Source of the DNA: DASSLY01 sp035689185
GTDB lineage: Bacteria; Actinomycetota; Actinomycetes; Actinomycetales; Dermatophilaceae
Reading direction: 5' to 3'
DNA: 9,116 nucleotides
Assembly (NCBI GenBank): GCA_035689185.1
Contig: DASSLY010000076.1
Location: forward strand, 1 to 9,116
The position numbers were made by a program, and so were the translations under genes. Every line of letters begins with the position of its first letter. Positions within the stretch are counted from its first letter, which is position 1. Positions 6,376-9,116 of this stretch are shown here, piece after piece. The notes beneath the pieces are model-generated. The model made no database searches. It was not told the origin of the DNA and saw only the letters and a list, made by a program, of their open reading frames with translations.

Positions 6376-7197
6376 TCAGCAGGCGGCTGCCGGGCAGCTC
6401 CGGTGAGGCGCCGGCGGGTCACACGGCGAGCGGAACCGGCTGGCGAGCCGGCGGCCGTCCCGGCGGGGGGCCAGCAGGGCGCCAGCGCCGGGGATGACCG
6501 GGTCCAGACCGAGCACGTCGAGAAGCGACCGAGCGGTGGCGGTGGCCGCGGACAGCGTCGGCACCCCCGTACGCCGCTGAACCTCCTCCAGCACGGGAAG
6601 CGACGGCATCTGGACGCAGGCGGACACGACCAGGGCATCGACGCGGCGCAGGTCCAGCCGGTCGGCGATGGACACCAGCCGAGCCGGGTCCAGCCGGCCC
6701 ACGGCCCGGTTGTCGGTGACGCCAAGGCTCACGGCGGCGGCGACATCGATGTCGGCCGCACACAGGTAGTCCACGACCAGCGAGGTGAGCTGCGCGGCAT
6801 ACGGGGCGATGAGGGCGACCCGCTCGGCACCAAGCGCACGGATGCCGTCCACGAGCGCGCCGGCGCTGGTGACGACCGGGGTGCCGCCGACCGCCTCGGT
6901 GAGGCGCCGCTCGGCGACCGCATGCGCGCCCGGACCGGAGGCCATGACCGCGACGAGGCAGCCGTAGGCGATCGCGTCGACCTGCGCGTCGGCGACCTCG
7001 GCCGCCGCCCGGGCACCCTGGTCGTTCATCGCGGCGAGCTGTGCCGCGGTGACCTCGGTCATCCGCACCCGGCTGGCATGACAGGTGAACCGCTCCGGCC
7101 GCACCTCCGCGCGGCGGGCGAGCAGCTGCGGCAGCTCCGTCTCCATGGTGACGTTCGAGCTCGGCACGACGAGGCCAAGGCGGTATGGAGTGCTCAT
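6376..7197 (-). CDS. Maleate isomerase / arylmalonate decarboxylase-type Asp/Glu racemase-superfamily enzyme
   Basis: A 273-residue cytoplasmic enzyme of the Asp/Glu racemase superfamily. It begins YRLGLVVPSSNVTMETELP (5-23), the signature of maleate cis-trans isomerase and arylmalonate decarboxylase relatives. Two active-site cysteines are at the expected places: Cys80 in AIAYGCLVAVMASG and Cys194 in VVSACVQMPSLP. The two-Cys pattern favours isomerase/racemase chemistry over decarboxylase, which has one. Maleate isomerase makes fumarate from maleate in nicotinate-type catabolism, but no such pathway genes are here. Residues after about 243 (Arg/Pro/Cys-rich, ending CPAAAC) exceed the usual family end and may be read-through of a junction. 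The ATG overlaps the stop of the upstream YrdC-like gene as ATGA (7197-7194), indicating translational coupling. The true substrate is unknown. Confidence 0.82.
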   Translation of the reverse strand: MSTPYRLGLVVPSSNVTMETELPQLLARRAEVRPERFTCHASRVRMTEVTAAQLAAMNDQGARAAAEVADAQVDAIAYGCLVAVMASGPGAHAVAERRLTEAVGGTPVVTSAGALVDGIRALGAERVALIAPYAAQLTSLVVDYLCAADIDVAAAVSLGVTDNRAVGRLDPARLVSIADRLDLRRVDALVVSACVQMPSLPVLEEVQRRTGVPTLSAATATARSLLDVLGLDPVIPGAGALLAPRRDGRRLASRFRSPCDPPAPHRSCPAAAC

Positions 7198-8054
7198 CGG
7201 TCGGACAGGCCTTTCGCGTAGTCGCGCACCAGCAGGCGTCGCTGCGCGCTCGGACGGACGGTGAGACCAAGGCCCATCCGGTCCAGCACGCGCCGGACCT
7301 CCTCGGCGTGCAGCGAGCCGTGCCGTTCCAGCAGCAGCGCGGAGCGGCCGTGCTCGTCGCGGGCTTCCACGTGGAAGCCGAGGATCGTGGTGGACATCGG
7401 CAGGTATGCTGGGTAGCTCGCCCGGGCGGCCGGCTCGTAGCCGTGCTGGAGGAGGAGGAAGCCTGGGACGTCGCCGAACTCGGCCCGAAGGCCCTCGGCC
7501 CGCCAGTGCGCCGGTGAGTCGTCTGCGCCGGTGAGGTGCCGGCTGCGGTTGGCGGACGTGATGTACAGGTACGGGTCGCCGGTGGCCCGCACCGACTCGG
7601 CAAGGAACCCGTTGGACGGGCAGGCGTACCCGGGGGCGATCACCTGGGCGGTGAGAACACCGTGGTCCGGGGCGGTGAGGTGCTCCGGCAGGTGCCGGGC
7701 CGCCGGCCCGCGGAAGCCGAACGGGCCCCGTTCGAAGAAGGTGTCGACCACCTCGCGGACCAGGTGCGGGGTGAGGCCGGCCGGGAGCTGGTCCAGGTCC
7801 CACAGCTCGGGGATCCCCTCCGGCGGCGCGGTGATGCTGCCGACCTGGTGCGCCGGACGGCCCTTCATGAGGTTGACCTGGCGTACCGTCGCCGCGTCCG
7901 CGCGGGTCGTGATGACGTAGAAGTTGGCGAACCCGTGGGCGACGACAGCTCCCCGGGCCAGCGCGTGTGCCGCCCGCCGCGCGTCGTCGGGGTCGCTGAG
8001 GACGGGGTTGCGCGCGGTACGGCCTGGCCGGGTCAGCATCGGCGTAACGCCCAC
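7194..8054 (-). CDS. Divergent YrdC/Sua5-like domain protein
   Basis: A 286-residue protein resembling the YrdC/Sua5 fold, whose typical members make threonylcarbamoyl-AMP for tRNA t6A. Visible family landmarks are NLMKGRPAHQVGSITA (61-76, the KxRP nucleotide-binding loop), PYLYITSANRS (161-171, the SANxSG loop) and MSTTILGF (220-227, the position of STVVD). Each is altered: the second Lys of KxRPxxK is missing, SANLSG is SANRSRH, and STVVD is STTIL. It is therefore probably a paralogue with changed activity and not the housekeeping TsaC. A C-terminal part (228-286) contains LLLERHGSLHAEEVRRVLD and an Arg-rich end. The GTG at 8054 follows GGAGGGA by 6 nt; ATG 8039 is the alternative. It is first gene of a coupled pair with the racemase-like enzyme, downstream of the five-palindrome array. 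Confidence 0.72.
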   Translation of the reverse strand: MGVTPMLTRPGRTARNPVLSDPDDARRAAHALARGAVVAHGFANFYVITTRADAATVRQVNLMKGRPAHQVGSITAPPEGIPELWDLDQLPAGLTPHLVREVVDTFFERGPFGFRGPAARHLPEHLTAPDHGVLTAQVIAPGYACPSNGFLAESVRATGDPYLYITSANRSRHLTGADDSPAHWRAEGLRAEFGDVPGFLLLQHGYEPAARASYPAYLPMSTTILGFHVEARDEHGRSALLLERHGSLHAEEVRRVLDRMGLGLTVRPSAQRRLLVRDYAKGLSDR

Positions 8055-8184
8055 GACGACTCCCTCCGCACTCGGGTGACGTGAGAAGGAGCCCCGCCCC
8101 GGCACGGTGATACACGACTCCAGCCGGACCGGCCCGGCGCGATTGGCGCCGTCCTGGGCGCCGCGGGCGGCCGGCGGGTGAGTC

Positions 8185-8430
8185 GTCTTTGCACAATTGC
8201 GCGAAGACGATCCCCGCCCAGCCCCCCAGCCGCGCTGTCTTTGCACAATTGCGCGAAGACAACCCCCGCCCAGACCCCCAGCCGCGCCGTCTTTGCACAA
8301 TTGCGCGAAGACAACCCCCGCCCAGCCCCCCAGCCGCGCCGTCTTTGCACAATTGCGCGAAGACAACCCCCGCCCAGCCCCCGCGCCGCGCCGTCTTTGC
8401 ACAATTGCGCGAAGACGACCCCCGCCCAGC
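8185..8430. repeat. Five-copy 52-bp tandem array with 24-bp quasi-palindromic core
   Basis: The cores start at 8185, 8237, 8289, 8341 and 8393, exactly 52 bp apart. All five are identical: half-sites GTCTTTGCACAA and TTGCGCGAAGAC abut at CAATTG and pair at 10 of 12 positions. The 28-bp C-rich linkers differ from one another by a few bases, so the core is better conserved than its surroundings. All copies point the same way. CAATTG occurs nowhere else that I can see in this GC-rich window. The array lies 131 bp upstream of the YrdC-like start and about 107 bp before the truncated LuxR gene. Since 52 is not a multiple of 3, every frame across it stays open; ORFs of 80-120 codons here are artefacts. 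It could be an operator array, an iteron/centromere-like site or an expanded intergenic repeat. Confidence 0.92.
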
Positions 8431-8522
8431 GCCGCCGCGGGCTAGCGGTCGGGCCAGGTCGAGGGGGTCAGGCTGGCCGAGCCCTGCGGTGACGCTGCCG
8501 TGAGGGGTCAAGTACAGGTTGA

Positions 8523-8815
8523 ATGGCCCCCATGCTGGTCGAGCGGGAGGACGGGCTCGCAGCGCTCGCCGCCGCGGCCGAGCGGGCACTGGCCGGCGAT
8601 GGCCGGCTGGTACTGGTCGCGGGCGAGGCCGGGGTGGGGAAGACCACGCTCGTCCGGGCGGCGACCGACCTGTTGACCCCAGTAGCACGGGTGCGCCGTG
8701 GGGTCGTGGACAACGTCACCACCGCTGCCGCGCTCGGCTCCTTCGTCGACGCGGTGCCTGAGCTGTCCAGCCTCACCGACGAGGCCGCGAAGCTCGGCCG
8801 CGGCCGCGCTGCTCG
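8523..8815 (+). pseudogene. Truncated LAL/LuxR-family ATPase regulator (N-terminus only)
   Basis: The frame reads LVEREDGLAALAAAAERAL, then RLVLVAGEAGVGKTTLVRAA with the Walker A motif GEAGVGKT at residues 34-41, then RRGVVDNVTTAAALGSFVDA (58-77). This is the start of the AAA-type ATPase domain of large LuxR-family (MalT-like/LAL) transcription activators, which usually run to about 900 residues and end in an HTH. Similarity stops near residue 87-95. The frame then runs antisense into the end of sdaA and stops at 8963. Walker B, TPR-like region and HTH are all missing. The start is ATG 8523 or ATG 8532; neither has a strong ribosome site. It cannot act as a regulator of the adjacent operon in this form. 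Confidence 0.75.
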
Positions 8816-8848
8816 CGAACCCTCACAAGGGGCCGACGCGGTGTCTGG

Positions 8849-9116
8849 TCAGCACTCGATGACGTTGACGGCCAGCCCGCCGCGGGCGGTCTCCTTGTAC
8901 TTCACGCTCATGTCCGCCCCGGTCTCCCGCATCGTCCTGATCGCCTTGTCCAACGACACGTGATGCTGCCCGTCCCCCAGGATCGCCATCCGCGCCGCCG
9001 TCACCGCCTTCACCGACGCGACCGCGTTCCGCTCGATGCACGGGATCTGCACCAACCCGCCCACCGGATCACACGTCAACCCCAGGTTGTGCTCGATCCC
9101 GATCTCCGCCGCGTTC
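8849..9116 (-). CDS. sdaA: L-serine ammonia-lyase, iron-sulfur type (3' part, cut by window end)
   Basis: The last 88 codons of an L-serine dehydratase that deaminates serine to pyruvate and ammonia with a [4Fe-4S] cluster. Visible sequence: AAEIGIEHNLGLTCDPVGG, LVQIPCIERNAVASVKAV, VSLDKAIRTM and KYKETARGGLAVNVIEC at the end. The CX10C pair (Cys15 and Cys26 of this fragment) matches two cluster ligands of the alpha-chain domain, and the C-terminal residue is the Cys that in the Legionella enzyme structure reaches back to the cluster as fourth ligand. The upstream part, including the beta-type domain if this is the fused single-chain form, lies outside the window. The 3' end looks intact although the convergent LuxR remnant reads into it. 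Confidence 0.93.
   Translation of the reverse strand, partial: NAAEIGIEHNLGLTCDPVGGLVQIPCIERNAVASVKAVTAARMAILGDGQHHVSLDKAIRTMRETGADMSVKYKETARGGLAVNVIEC

Noticed and set aside
8185..8430. CRISPR array
   Set aside because: The period is regular, but the spacers are near-identical C-rich sequence and no cas gene is present. It is a tandem repeat.
8033..8503. Several 80-120-codon ORFs on both strands across the array
   Set aside because: They only re-read the 52-bp unit in successive frames (FAQLCKD/HNCAKT-type repeats), and no ribosome site or family is seen.
7198..8688. Upstream extension of the racemase-like frame to 770 residues
   Set aside because: It is an out-of-frame shadow of the YrdC-like gene and the array. 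The ATGA overlap at 7197 gives a clean start.

Overview
This is a high-GC (about 70% by eye) chromosomal window from an actinobacterium. Gene content (DUF6458-type membrane protein, deazaflavin-dependent nitroreductase family, NiCoT nickel transporter, secreted proteins with Pro/Thr tails, LAL-type LuxR regulator remnant, Fe-S serine dehydratase) and heavy G/C use at codon third positions fit Actinomycetes. A recurrent GCATAC/GTATGC hexamer makes me think of Intrasporangiaceae, but this is an impression and not a demonstrated assignment.

Layout. 1-371: an unidentified partial reading frame on the minus strand and a short terminator-like hairpin. 372-605 (-): small two-helix DUF6458 protein. 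606-849: divergent promoter region with a strong 23-bp inverted repeat just before 850-1962 (+), a NiCoT nickel/cobalt permease. 2133-2858 (-): secreted protein with two PepSY-like repeats. 3141-3836 (+): secreted LamG/concanavalin-like protein with a 9-bp minisatellite in its N-terminus, followed by a large hairpin. 3951-4349 (+): deazaflavin-dependent nitroreductase-family protein, converging on and overlapping 4318-5361 (-), a YghZ-type aldo-keto reductase. 5396-5480: a 15-bp tandem repeat filling the divergent promoter region. 5485-6303 (+): PlsC-type acyltransferase.

6245-8830 is the unusual part. A C-terminal scrap of a TAP-like alpha/beta hydrolase (6245-6370, -) abuts a translationally coupled two-gene operon on the minus strand: a divergent YrdC/Sua5-like protein (7194-8054) and a maleate isomerase/arylmalonate decarboxylase-type Asp/Glu racemase-superfamily enzyme (6376-7197). 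Upstream of the operon lies an exact 52-bp-period array of five identical 24-bp quasi-palindromes (8185-8416). Beyond the array is the truncated N-terminus of a large LuxR-family ATPase regulator (from 8523, +), which runs into the 3' end of sdaA (8849-9116, -), cut by the window edge.

The genes do not form one pathway. The best candidate for something undescribed is the YrdC-like/racemase pair with its palindrome array, sitting between two broken genes as though it replaced older sequence. Function is not assignable from sequence alone.
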